Of a DNA stretch of 64,000 bases, positions 53,396-63,300 are shown piece after piece. The translations under genes were made by a program, and so were the position numbers. Where the stretch lies: NCBI GenBank assembly GCA_902766045.1, contig CACXCA010000025.1, positions 1 to 64,000 on the forward strand, written 5' to 3'. Source of the DNA: an uncultured Bacteroidales bacterium (lineage in GTDB: Bacteria; Bacteroidota; Bacteroidia; Bacteroidales; Paludibacteraceae). Each line of letters begins with the position of its first letter. Position 1 is the first letter of the stretch. Under the pieces are notes generated by a model. The model saw nothing but the letters and a program-made list of their open reading frames with translations, was not told where the DNA came from and did no database searches.

Positions 53396-55003
53396 TTAGA
53401 CTGTAACTTCAGAATTTTCTAGTTTCCTGCGCTCGCTAAGTGTGTTGGTGATATTATCCATTTTCTCTTGATTCAGAGGGTACATCACCATGACAGCTGC
53501 ACCGATGATAGCAATGACGGCTGGAATGATACTCATCAAGTTGATGATGCCAGGTATGGCACCTTGGATGGCTACTGAATCCTGTCCGTTGTAATTATAC
53601 ATACCTAGTACATATCCGATGATGGCGCCTGCGATACCTCCACCAAATTTTGTAGCGAAAGAGCCGGCGGAGTAAACCAGACCTGTGGCACGTCGGTGGT
53701 TGACATATTCGGAGTAGTCTGCTGCATCGCCCAACATGGTGAAGAACAAGGTTGGAAGAATAGCAGCGGCGCACTCGGAAAGTGCACCGATACAGAAAAT
53801 GGCCACGGTGTCTTGTGCACCGCAGAAATGAAGAAGCGAGTTGATGATAGCCGTGATGCCGAGTGCACCAATAAACAAATTCTTCTTGCCAAACATTTTA
53901 CTTAAAGGTGTTGTGGCAGCTGCTCCTACGATAGAGGCGAGCATCAAGACAGTCATGTATCCACCCGCCATCAACTGATTGTGAATGTAGTGGGTGAAGT
54001 AGATGACAGTGATGCCTTGCTTCATGTTGTTGTAGATATTGAAGATAAGACCGACCACCAAAAGAATGACCCAGGGCTTGTTTTGAACTAAGTCGGAGAG
54101 ATCATTGGCGAGGTTTGTCTTTTGAGAAGCAGGAGGAGTGACACGTTCTTTCGTGAAATAGAAGGTGATGAAAAGACAAAGAATCAGCACAATAGAAAGA
54201 GTACCGATAGCTTTGCTATATCCCTGTCGTTGGTTGATGATGGAGAAACTGTCTGCCGTGATGTTCTCTTCACCCTCAACAGTGAAAACGTATGGGACAC
54301 CAGCCTGCATAGAGAAACTTTTCCCTATGGTTTGTGTGTCATTTTCGTTTCCCACCATTAAGAATTGTGCGATTCCGTTTTCTGTTTGAATGCGAGCGTT
54401 TTGCACATCATTTGGTGAAGAAACTGTGATTTGATATTTGGCACTCTCCAGTTGCTGTACATCGATGGTTGGGTTTACGTTACCGAAATGCGCCACTAAG
54501 AATAAAAGAGAACCTTGTACAAGCATACCTCCCGCGAAAGCACCCACCATACGGAAGGAACCGATGCTGGTACGTTCACGATCATCGCCTGTCATGACAG
54601 CCATTAGAGCACCATACGGTATGTTGTTGGCCGTGTATATCAGTGTAAATAAAATATAGGTCACGTATGCGTAGGCAATCTTCATGTTTGTGGACCAACT
54701 CTCCGGACAGATATAGAGTAGGGAGAGAATGACACCCAACGGAATAGCTGTCCATAAGATCCATGGACGGAATTTACCATATTTAGACTTGGTTCGGTCG
54801 CCGATAACCCCCATCAAAACATCCGAAACACCATCGCTGGTTCTTGCCACCAACATCAGTGTGGCAACGATTCCAGGAGCTAAACCAAACACATCTGTGT
54901 AGAAAATAATTAGGAATGCAGATACACCCCTCCATGCAATGTTTGCGGATGCGTCGCCTAATGCGTACGCAATTTTCTCTTTTAGAGATACTTTCTCAGT
55001 CAT
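53396..55003 (-). CDS. GPH-type sugar:cation symporter (MFS)
   Basis: 535 residues, about twelve membrane helices. N-terminal KEKIAYALGDASANIAWRGVSAFLIIFYTDVFG, then DGVSDVLMGVIGDRTKSKYGKFRPWILW, is the hallmark of glycoside-pentoside-hexuronide:cation symporters. A hydrophilic insert of about 80 residues (about 185-265) lies between helices 6 and 7, predicted outside the membrane; this is unusual for the family and its sequence (NGIAQFLMVGNENDTQTIGK) is not recognised. Substrate unknown. Its leader of about 235 bases carries one copy of the inverted repeat. No glycosidase is adjacent. Confidence 0.88.
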   Translation of the reverse strand: MTEKVSLKEKIAYALGDASANIAWRGVSAFLIIFYTDVFGLAPGIVATLMLVARTSDGVSDVLMGVIGDRTKSKYGKFRPWILWTAIPLGVILSLLYICPESWSTNMKIAYAYVTYILFTLIYTANNIPYGALMAVMTGDDRERTSIGSFRMVGAFAGGMLVQGSLLFLVAHFGNVNPTIDVQQLESAKYQITVSSPNDVQNARIQTENGIAQFLMVGNENDTQTIGKSFSMQAGVPYVFTVEGEENITADSFSIINQRQGYSKAIGTLSIVLILCLFITFYFTKERVTPPASQKTNLANDLSDLVQNKPWVILLVVGLIFNIYNNMKQGITVIYFTHYIHNQLMAGGYMTVLMLASIVGAAATTPLSKMFGKKNLFIGALGITAIINSLLHFCGAQDTVAIFCIGALSECAAAILPTLFFTMLGDAADYSEYVNHRRATGLVYSAGSFATKFGGGIAGAIIGYVLGMYNYNGQDSVAIQGAIPGIINLMSIIPAVIAIIGAAVMVMYPLNQEKMDNITNTLSERRKLENSEVTV

Positions 55004-55031
55004 CTTTACTTTAATAATTATTAATAATTAG

Positions 55032-55129
55032 GTGGGTTGAATAAATTCATTTCGTGGAATTTCTGAAATCATTTCGTTTTTTTGCAGAGACGCAATGCAT
55101 TGCGTCTCTACGGCGATCAATGCCGAAAA
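55032..55129. repeat. inverted repeat copy 1 with perfect palindromic core
   Basis: About 96 bases that recur in inverse orientation at 57052-57147. The core (55086-55109) is a 24-base perfect palindrome centred on ATGCAT with GAGACGC arms. The flank ATTCATTTCGTGGAATTTC is shared. It lies in the long 5' leader of the sugar symporter gene. Confidence 0.8.
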
Positions 55130-55245
55130 AAAATAAAACACCGAAAATTTATCAATCCACAATTGATATTAAATTTATTTAAAAGGTGAATTTATAAAAA
55201 TCACCTTTGATTAGTACTGTGTCTTTCTTTTGAATTAGGACATTA

Positions 55246-55274
55246 CAAAGGTAAAAAAAATATTGATATCACAA
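55246..55274 (-). promoter_or_regulatory. promoter for the sugar symporter gene
   Basis: On the minus strand: TTG (55274-55272), 18 bases, TACCTTTG (55253-55246). It would give a leader of about 235 bases that includes inverted repeat copy 1. Confidence 0.6.
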
Positions 55275-55524
55275 ATTACAATGCTCCAATGCTTACATTA
55301 TGCTTGTATATTTTAATTGTTTGACCAAACATACAACCACTCTTTTTGAATTTTTATTGAATATTTACACGTTTTTGTGAATAATTATGTAAAATGATGG
55401 TGGTCTCTATTTTATAATTCGATTATAAATTGTAATTTTGCACCGTTTTTCAGAAGAGGGTGATTCTCTGATGAAAAAAGTTGAAAAGGAAGGTTAATTA
55501 CATAAATATAAGTAAAATAAAAAG

Positions 55525-57012
55525 ATGGCATTTAATTTTATTACGGCTGAAGAGGCAGCATCTTACATCAAAAATAATGATGTAATAGGAATAGGAGGAT
55601 TTTCATCAGTAGGTACTGTAAAGGCAACCACCGCAGCATTGGCAGTGAAAGCAGAAGCTGAGCATGCGAAAGGAAATGAGTTTAAGGTGGGTTTGATTAC
55701 AGGTGGTTCGACTGGAGATCAGATTGATGGAGCTCTTTCACGTGCTAAAGCGGTGAAATTCCGTACTCCTTTTCAATCGAGTAAAGATATGCGTAACGCT
55801 ATCAATAAGTGTGAAGTGCAATACTTTGACATGCACTTGTCTCATGTAGCGCAGGATCTTCGCTATGGATTCCTCGGACATCTTGATTATGCTTTAATCG
55901 AAGCTGCAGATATCACAGATAAGGGAGAAGTGGTGTTGACTACCTCTGTTGGTATTACTCCTACTTTGGTGGATAAGGCCGATAAGGTGATCATTGAGTT
56001 AAATGCACATCATCCAGCTAAAATCAATGGAATGCATGATTTGTATGAGCCGATTAATCCTCCTCATCGTCGTGAAATTCCGATCTATACTCCATCCGAT
56101 CGTGCAGGTTCTGCTACATTGAAGGTGGATCCTAAAAAGGTACTTGGCGTTGTAAAGACAGACTTGCCTGATGGTATCGCTCAGTTTACACCTGTAGATG
56201 CTGTAACCGCTAAGATTGGTGAGAATGTAGCTAACTTCTTGTTGAGCGAGTTGCGTAGAGGCATTATTCCAAGTGAGTTCTTGCCATTGCAATCAGGCGT
56301 GGGAAATATTGCGAATGCCGTGTTGAGTTCATTGGGTAATTGCGATGATATACCTGCATTTACGATGTACACTGAGGTGATTCAAAACTCAGTTATCGAT
56401 TTGATGAAACGTGGACGCATCACCTTCGCAAGTGGTAGCTCCTTAACATTGTCTGACGATGTCTTGATGGATGTATATGCTAATTATGATTTCTTCAAGG
56501 ATAAGTTGATGCTTCGTCCGCAAGAGATTTCCAACAACCCAGAGGTGGTTCGTCGTTTAGGTGTGATTGCCATCAACACTGCTTTGGAGGTGGATATCTT
56601 CGGTAATGTGAATAGTACCAATGTGTTGGGTCAGAAGATGATGAATGGATTGGGTGGTTCTGCTGATTTCTCACGTAACTCATTCTTGTCAATCTTCACA
56701 TGTCCATCCGTTGCCAAGGGCGGTGTTATCTCAGCTATCGTTCCAATGGCTAGCCATATCGATAGTTCAGAACACTCCGTAAAGGTGATTGTGACAGAGC
56801 AAGGTGTGGCAGACTTACGTGCAAAATCACCATTGCAAAAAGCAGAGTGCATCATCGAAAACTGCGTTCACCCAGAATACAAAGAGTTGCTTTGGGATTA
56901 TTTGAAGTTGATGGCAGGAAAATGTCATACACCAATGACCCTTTCAAAAGCGTTGAATATGCACCTCGCATTCGAACAAACAGGCGATATGCGTAATACA
57001 AAATGGGATTAA
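55525..57012 (+). CDS. acetyl-CoA hydrolase/transferase family CoA-transferase
   Basis: 495 residues, close in length to succinyl-CoA:acetate and propionyl-CoA:succinate CoA-transferases. The catalytic glutamate is likely Glu284 in FTMYTEVIQNS. GxGGF-type CoA-binding segments appear at the start (IGIGGFSSVG) and GVGNIANAV, with SIFTCPSVAKGGVISAIVPM and a VTEQGVADLR near the end. It moves CoA between acyl groups and succinate or acetate, which fits a succinate/propionate or acetate-producing anaerobe. Exact substrate pair cannot be told. It is a single-gene unit bracketed by inverted repeat copies and followed by an intrinsic terminator. Confidence 0.92.
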   Translation: MAFNFITAEEAASYIKNNDVIGIGGFSSVGTVKATTAALAVKAEAEHAKGNEFKVGLITGGSTGDQIDGALSRAKAVKFRTPFQSSKDMRNAINKCEVQYFDMHLSHVAQDLRYGFLGHLDYALIEAADITDKGEVVLTTSVGITPTLVDKADKVIIELNAHHPAKINGMHDLYEPINPPHRREIPIYTPSDRAGSATLKVDPKKVLGVVKTDLPDGIAQFTPVDAVTAKIGENVANFLLSELRRGIIPSEFLPLQSGVGNIANAVLSSLGNCDDIPAFTMYTEVIQNSVIDLMKRGRITFASGSSLTLSDDVLMDVYANYDFFKDKLMLRPQEISNNPEVVRRLGVIAINTALEVDIFGNVNSTNVLGQKMMNGLGGSADFSRNSFLSIFTCPSVAKGGVISAIVPMASHIDSSEHSVKVIVTEQGVADLRAKSPLQKAECIIENCVHPEYKELLWDYLKLMAGKCHTPMTLSKALNMHLAFEQTGDMRNTKWD

Positions 57013-57051
57013 AAAGGAACGTCGATTCTAAATTGAAAATTTTGCGATTCA

Positions 57052-57147
57052 TTTTCGGTGTTGGTCACCGTAGAGACGCAATGCATTGCGTCTCCACAGA
57101 AACGAAACGATTTCAGAAATTCCACGAAATGAATTGATAGACCCCAC
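57052..57147. repeat. inverted repeat copy 2
   Basis: Reverse complement of 55032-55129 with about a dozen differences. The 22-base palindromic core is at 57073-57094. It lies in the 3' region of the CoA-transferase transcript, so both that mRNA and the symporter mRNA carry the element in the same sense. Confidence 0.8.
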
Positions 57148-57182
57148 AAAAAAGACACATTTTTTAAGAATATATTTGATGG

Positions 57183-57219
57183 AAAGGATGTTTTGCTCAA
57201 AAACGTCCTTTCTTTTTTG
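57183..57219 (+). terminator. intrinsic terminator after the CoA-transferase gene
   Basis: AAAGGATGTTTT (57183-57194) pairs with AAAACGTCCTTT (57200-57211) with one wobble pair over a 5-base loop, followed by a T-run. Confidence 0.85.
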
Positions 57220-57229
57220 TAAAAATTCC

Positions 57230-57237
57230 TATCTTTG
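57230..57237 (+). promoter_or_regulatory. minus-7 box for the giant repeat protein gene
   Basis: TATCTTTG matches TAnnTTTG, about 80 bases before the ATG at 57318. No well-placed minus-33 TTG is found because the preceding terminator occupies the space. Confidence 0.4.
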
Positions 57238-57317
57238 CAAGAATTTTGCTTTTATGTAACGATGTTAATAGATGTTAATATCGTTGCGAGTAAGAAATTT
57301 AAGAGATAGAAAGAAAC

Positions 57318-60300
57318 ATGAAAAACGGTGTTTTAAAATTTATAATATCATTAGTTTGTATATTCTTAGCGAATACGATTGTATTGGCAAAGGTCTCCGT
57401 ACCGTTTACAATGACAGAAAGTCTGTTTAAAGATAAGTCTGTCGTTGTCAATTCAGAGGGCAAGACATCTTGGGGACATCCAGAGATTGATGGTGCAGGA
57501 TTGTTGGGTGTATGCGTAGGTAATGTGTCAGTCAACATTTTTGACGGAGGAACTGATTGGAGTGATAAGTATGTAGATATTGCCTTTGATGGAGTCCCTG
57601 ACAAACTTTCATTTTCAGGCGAATCGTCTGCTCTTACAACAGATATCGAATGGTATGTTAAAGAGAGTCCGAATGGCTCTTCTTGGAGTAGTAAGATATG
57701 GAGCGCGGATACAAGAATGGTGAATGATGTATCCATCCAATTGTCAGCAAACACACGATATGTAAGATTATGTTATTCAGGAAACTTTAAAGGTTGTTTC
57801 TCTGATGTTACGATTACCTCAAGATATCGATTGAAAGTTATTTCTAATGGAGAAACTATCAGAGATGAATACTTGAGCGCAGGAACAGCACTATCGATTC
57901 AAACTCCTACGAATATTCCTAGTTGTAAGGTGTTTGATGGATGGGATCAAACGGTACCTTCCACTATGCCAGCAAAAGATTTAACTTTGACGGCACAATT
58001 TTCAAAGATACAATATACTTCTACCTTCCAGTTGTCTGATCCAGCGTTGGAACTTTCTCTTTCTGATGTGACAAAGGTGTTTGAGTGTGGCGATGTTGTT
58101 TCGATGTCTGCTCCAACCGTGAAGGGTTATACTTTTCAAGGTTGGTCTCCATCATTGCCTACGGTAGTGGATGAGACGATGGACGGACAAACTTATGTGG
58201 CACAATGGCTTCGTAATTTGTATAATTATAAAGTTTATACGGTTAATGAGAATGTTCCAGCAATCGTTCAACAATTGTATTATGCCGCTGCAATAGATCC
58301 GTTGGATATACCAGAACGTGAGGGATATGAATTTAAGGGATGGGATAGAGAACCTATAACATCAATGCCAGATGAGGACGTGACCATCAGAGCTCAATGG
58401 GAGAAGAAGATGTATCGTTTGTCGGTCTATTTTTCAGAAGATGATTCTGTTACTTTTGAACTTGGATATGGTGATGGAATACCACAGGTGACAGAGCCTT
58501 CAAAAGAGGGATATGCTTTTGTGGGTTGGGATAAGGAGTTCCCTACCACGATGCCATCAAATGATATTGTTATTCATGCTTTATGGGAAACTCAGTCCTA
58601 TCGATTGGTCGTATATACAACAGATCAAGATTCGATTGTCTATTTAAAAGAATATGAAGAACAATTAACACCATTGACTGATCCAGAACGTTATGGCTAT
58701 GAGTTCATTCAATGGAGTGCTGTTTTGCCGAATACAATGCCAGGACATGATGTCGTTATTAGAGCTATCTGGCGTGCAAAGACCTATTCCATTGTTTTGA
58801 TGCTGGATGATAAAATTCAGTATAGTGTTAAAAAGATCGCATATGGTGATGTCGTGGATATGTCGGATATTCCTGACCCTACTAGAACAGGATATGTGTT
58901 TAAAGGATGGGATAATGAGTTCCCAGCTACGATGCCAGCTGAAAATTTATTATATTATGCGCAGTGGTCGGCTTCCTCTTACAGTTTGATTTTGGTGAAA
59001 AACAGTGATAACCCATCTGAAAATGATACGTTGTCGTATGAATATGGCGATAAGATAAAAAGTGTTGTTGACCCAGAAAGAATAGGATATCGATTCATAG
59101 AATGGATTCCTGTCATTCCTGATAGTATGCCGAATAAGAATGTCGTAGTAACAGCTAAATGGGAACATTTGGTTTATCGATATGTGGTTTATTCTTTTGA
59201 TGATGATTCAACAGAAATAGAATTCCATTATGGAGATAAATTGCCGACGTTGAAAGATCCTGAAAAATTAGGCTGGACATTCACAGGATGGGATAAAACA
59301 ATTCCTGCAACAATGCCTGCTAATGATTTGATTGTCCATGCTCAGTGGATTCAGAATACCTATAATTATGTTGTGTATTATGCAGAAGATGATTCTATCG
59401 TAACACAATATCATTATGGTGATTCAATTCCTTCGTTGGATGATCCGACACGTGTCGGATATGATTTTATCGGTTGGAATGTTGAGAATATTAAGACTAT
59501 GCCTAATGCTAATTTTGTGATAAAGGCAAAATGGGCATTGGCTAAATATAATTTATATCTGACAAAAGGATTGGATTTTGTTCCTTCAACAGATACAATA
59601 CAGATTACGTATGCAGATCCTGTCGTCGTTGCGGATCCTTCTCATGATGGATATATGTTTGAAGGATGGAACCCATCGTTGCCAGAGTATATGCCAGCAG
59701 AGAATGTGTCGGCAACGGCCAAATGGAGTAAAAACAAATACCGTTATGTGGTATATTTCACAGAAAATGATTCTATAGAAGAGTCGGTTTTCTATGGTGA
59801 AGCACTGGAACCATTGGAAGATCAGGAACAAGTGGGGTATGTATTTAAGGGATGGGATATTGAACAACCTTCTACAATGCCTGCTAGTGATTTGATAATA
59901 AAGGCGGTATGGGAGCCTGAGACGTACAAGATCGATTTGTTAGTGGATGGGGAGGTTTATTTCTCACAACTTTTCCGATTCCAAGATAGTGTTAAGTTGG
60001 TCGGATATGAAGATCCAAATAAGCCAGGTTACAGTTTTGAAGGTTGGAATGGAACATTCCCGGATGTCATGCCAGCATCGAATCTGTCGTATGAAGCAGG
60101 ATGGTCTGTGAACAAATATTCATTAATTGTAGTGAATGATATTGAGAATCGCTCATTGGATGATACATTCTATGTGTTCTGTGACGCAAAGATTCCAGTA
60201 ATACCAGAGCCTGAGAAAACAGGATATTTATTTATGGGATGGCAGGATGAACTTCCAGAAACAATGCCTGCTAAAAATGTAATATTAATAGCTCAGTGGT

Positions 60301-63300
60301 CTGCCCTTGACTATAATCTTGTATTTATGAATGACGAGGAAGTTTTCCTTGAGAAAAAGTATAAATATAAGGAGACAATCGATTATAAGACGTTGGCAAA
60401 GCCTGTAAAGGATGGATTTGTCTTTATAAAATGGGCTAACGCTCCTGCAACAATGCCAGATCATGATGTTACATTAACCGCAGTATGGTCGGCTAATGCT
60501 TATCGAATTATTGTGGTAAATGATGCGGATAATTCGGCTTTAAATGACACATTGTATTATGAGTATGGATCTGAGATTGATGCATTAGAAATTCCTAAAA
60601 AAGCTGGGTATTCTTTTGTGGAGTGGAATGTTGCTTTGCCAGCAACAATGCCAGCAGAGGATCTTCAAGTAATAGCACGTTGGAGTATCAATACCTATAC
60701 GTTGACAACGTTGGTCAATTGTAAACCTACATCATATACCTATACATATGGTAATCCAGTCTTGGTAAATGATCCACAAGAAGAAGGATATGCGTTTAAT
60801 GGCTGGTCAACAGACGTACCAACTACTATGCCAGATCAAAACGTCTTGTTGGTGTCTGATATGAGATTGTTGCAATATGACTTCATTACAATTGCAGATG
60901 CGGATACAACAATTATAAAATATAATTTCCAAGACTCAATTGTTGAGCCTGCCGATCCGAAGAAGGATGGATATACATTCTTGTCTTGGTCGGAAACCAT
61001 TCCAGCGGTCATGCCATCCCATGATGTGCAAGTTGAGGCTTTGTGGGAAAGAAACCGTTATAAAATCTTCTATGTTGTAGAGGATGACACGTTGGAGTAT
61101 GAATACTTATATGAGGAGACTATTAGTAAAATCGCAGATCCAGAAAAAGAAGGATATACCTTTATGGGGTGGAATGCAGAAGTGCCAGAACAGATGCCTT
61201 CAAAAGATTTAGTCTTTGAGGCCGAATGGAAACCTAACACGTATAGTTTCGTCGTTATCTCGAATGAAGATACAATTGTAAGCAAATACACGTATGAAAA
61301 AGCCATTCAGATGCCAGAAGAACCTTCGATGGTGGGTTATACATTTGCTGGATGGAATAAATCAATACCAGAATCAATGCCAGCACATAATGATACTATT
61401 GTTGCTTTGTGGCAAATCAATACGTACGAGATGACATGGATCATTGATCAGGATACGATTGTGGAGAAGTATAACTATCAAGATACCATTCAGAATGTTC
61501 CTGAACCGCAGAAAAAGGGAGCTACCTTCTTGGGATGGACAGAGGATATACCATCAGTGATGCCAGCGAAAGATCTCTTGACTGAGGCTGAGTTTGAGTG
61601 GAATAGTTATGAGTTTAGAGTCGTTGTAGATGGAAAGATGACAACGTCTAAATATTATTATCAGCAGGAGATAGAAGAGTTGAAAGTCCCAGAGAAAGAA
61701 GGCTATACGTTTGTTCAGTGGGAACCTTCAGTCCCTGCATATATGCCGGATAGTTCTTTGACGGTTGAAGCTCAATGGGAGATAAATACATACGAACTTG
61801 CCATGATTATGGATGAAGATACTGTTCGTAAATATTATAAGTATTTAGAGAAATTGGATTCGTTTGATATTCCGATGAAGAAGGGCTATTCTTTTGTTGA
61901 ATGGATACCAGCTCTTCCAGAGGAGATGCCTGCATCTGATATGATGGTTGAGGCATCGTGGAAGATAAACTATTATAATTTCATTAAGATTGTTGACAAA
62001 GAGATCACTAAGACTGTTTATGAATACGGAGACACACTCTCTAAATTAGAGCAGCCAGAGAAGAAAGGATATACTTTTGTTGGATGGAGTGATACAATTC
62101 CTGTTATTATGCCAGATAGCGATGTTACGGTTGAAGCTGTATGGGAGAAAAATCATTATAATTTATTGGTTGTGGTAGATTCAGATACAGCCGTTACTTC
62201 TTATGAATATGAAGAAAGAATACAACCGGTTAAATCACCTAAGAAAGATGGATTCACTTTTGTGGGTTGGAATGATGAAATACCTGCTTTGATGCCGGCA
62301 AATGATGTAATCATCTCTGCATTATGGAATCGAAACGATTATACATTGTCATTAATTGTGGAGAATGATACAGTTGAACATCTCTATTCATACGGAGATT
62401 CTATAAAGGTTGAAGACCCAATCCGCATAGGATATGAATTCCAAAAATGGTTGCCAACATTACCAGCTACGATGCCGATGTATGATTTTTCTGCAGAAGC
62501 TATTTGGACGGCAAAGAGTTACACATTAAGCTATATTGTGGATCAAGATACAATAAATGCTTCTTATTATTATGATCAGACAATATTGCCACCATCCGAA
62601 CCATCAAAAGTAGGATATACATTCGTTGGATGGAGCGACTCTGTCCCTGCTAATATGCCGGCTAGAGATCTGCAAGTTGAAGCGCTCTTCAAGATTAATA
62701 GCTATAATTTAGTTGTCACGATAGATGATTCTGTTACTACGCTAACGTATGAATTTGGAGAACCGATAGACTCACTAGAAACGCCATCGAAAGAGGGTTA
62801 TACATTTGTAGGTTGGAGTGCGGAAATACCTGATTCCATGCCAGCACATGATATCAATACAAAAGCAGTATGGGATAAGGATGTATTTAATTTGAATGTT
62901 GTGATTTTAACAGATACAATCACGTATCCTTATGCATATGGAGCAAAAATAAATTCTTTGTTAACTCCAGGAGCCGTAGGCTATTCATTCAATGGTTGGA
63001 GTGATACGATACCAACTTACATGCCAGCTCATGATGTATGGATTGAGGCTTATTTCCGTTCAAATATGTATGATTTGATTTTGGAATACATGGATACTAC
63101 CATTATCATCAGTTATGATTACGGTGCAGAGATTTCTACTCCAGATATTCCTGATGTAATCGGCTATACATTTGATGGATGGTCGCCAGAAATCCCTGAG
63201 ACAATGCCAGATTCCAATATGGTTGTGACATCACAGTGGACGGTAAATAGATATAATTTCACAGCTGTCATGTATGATGACACATTGAAGATAGAGTATG

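Larger units (their letters stand above)
55004..55524. other. 521-base divergent intergenic region
   Basis: Between the minus-strand symporter and the plus-strand CoA-transferase. It holds inverted repeat copy 1, the symporter promoter (55246-55274) and a plus-strand TAATTTTG box at 55433-55440 for the CoA-transferase. The rest is AT-rich with no gene seen. Confidence 0.6.
57013..57317. other. 305-base intergenic region
   Basis: Holds inverted repeat copy 2 (57052-57147), the CoA-transferase terminator (57183-57219) and the TATCTTTG box (57230-57237) for the next gene. No further gene is seen. Confidence 0.6.

Noticed and set aside
55032-57147. Inverted repeats as ends of an insertion sequence
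   Set aside because: The only gene between them is a metabolic CoA-transferase. There is no transposase, and no target-site duplication was recognised.
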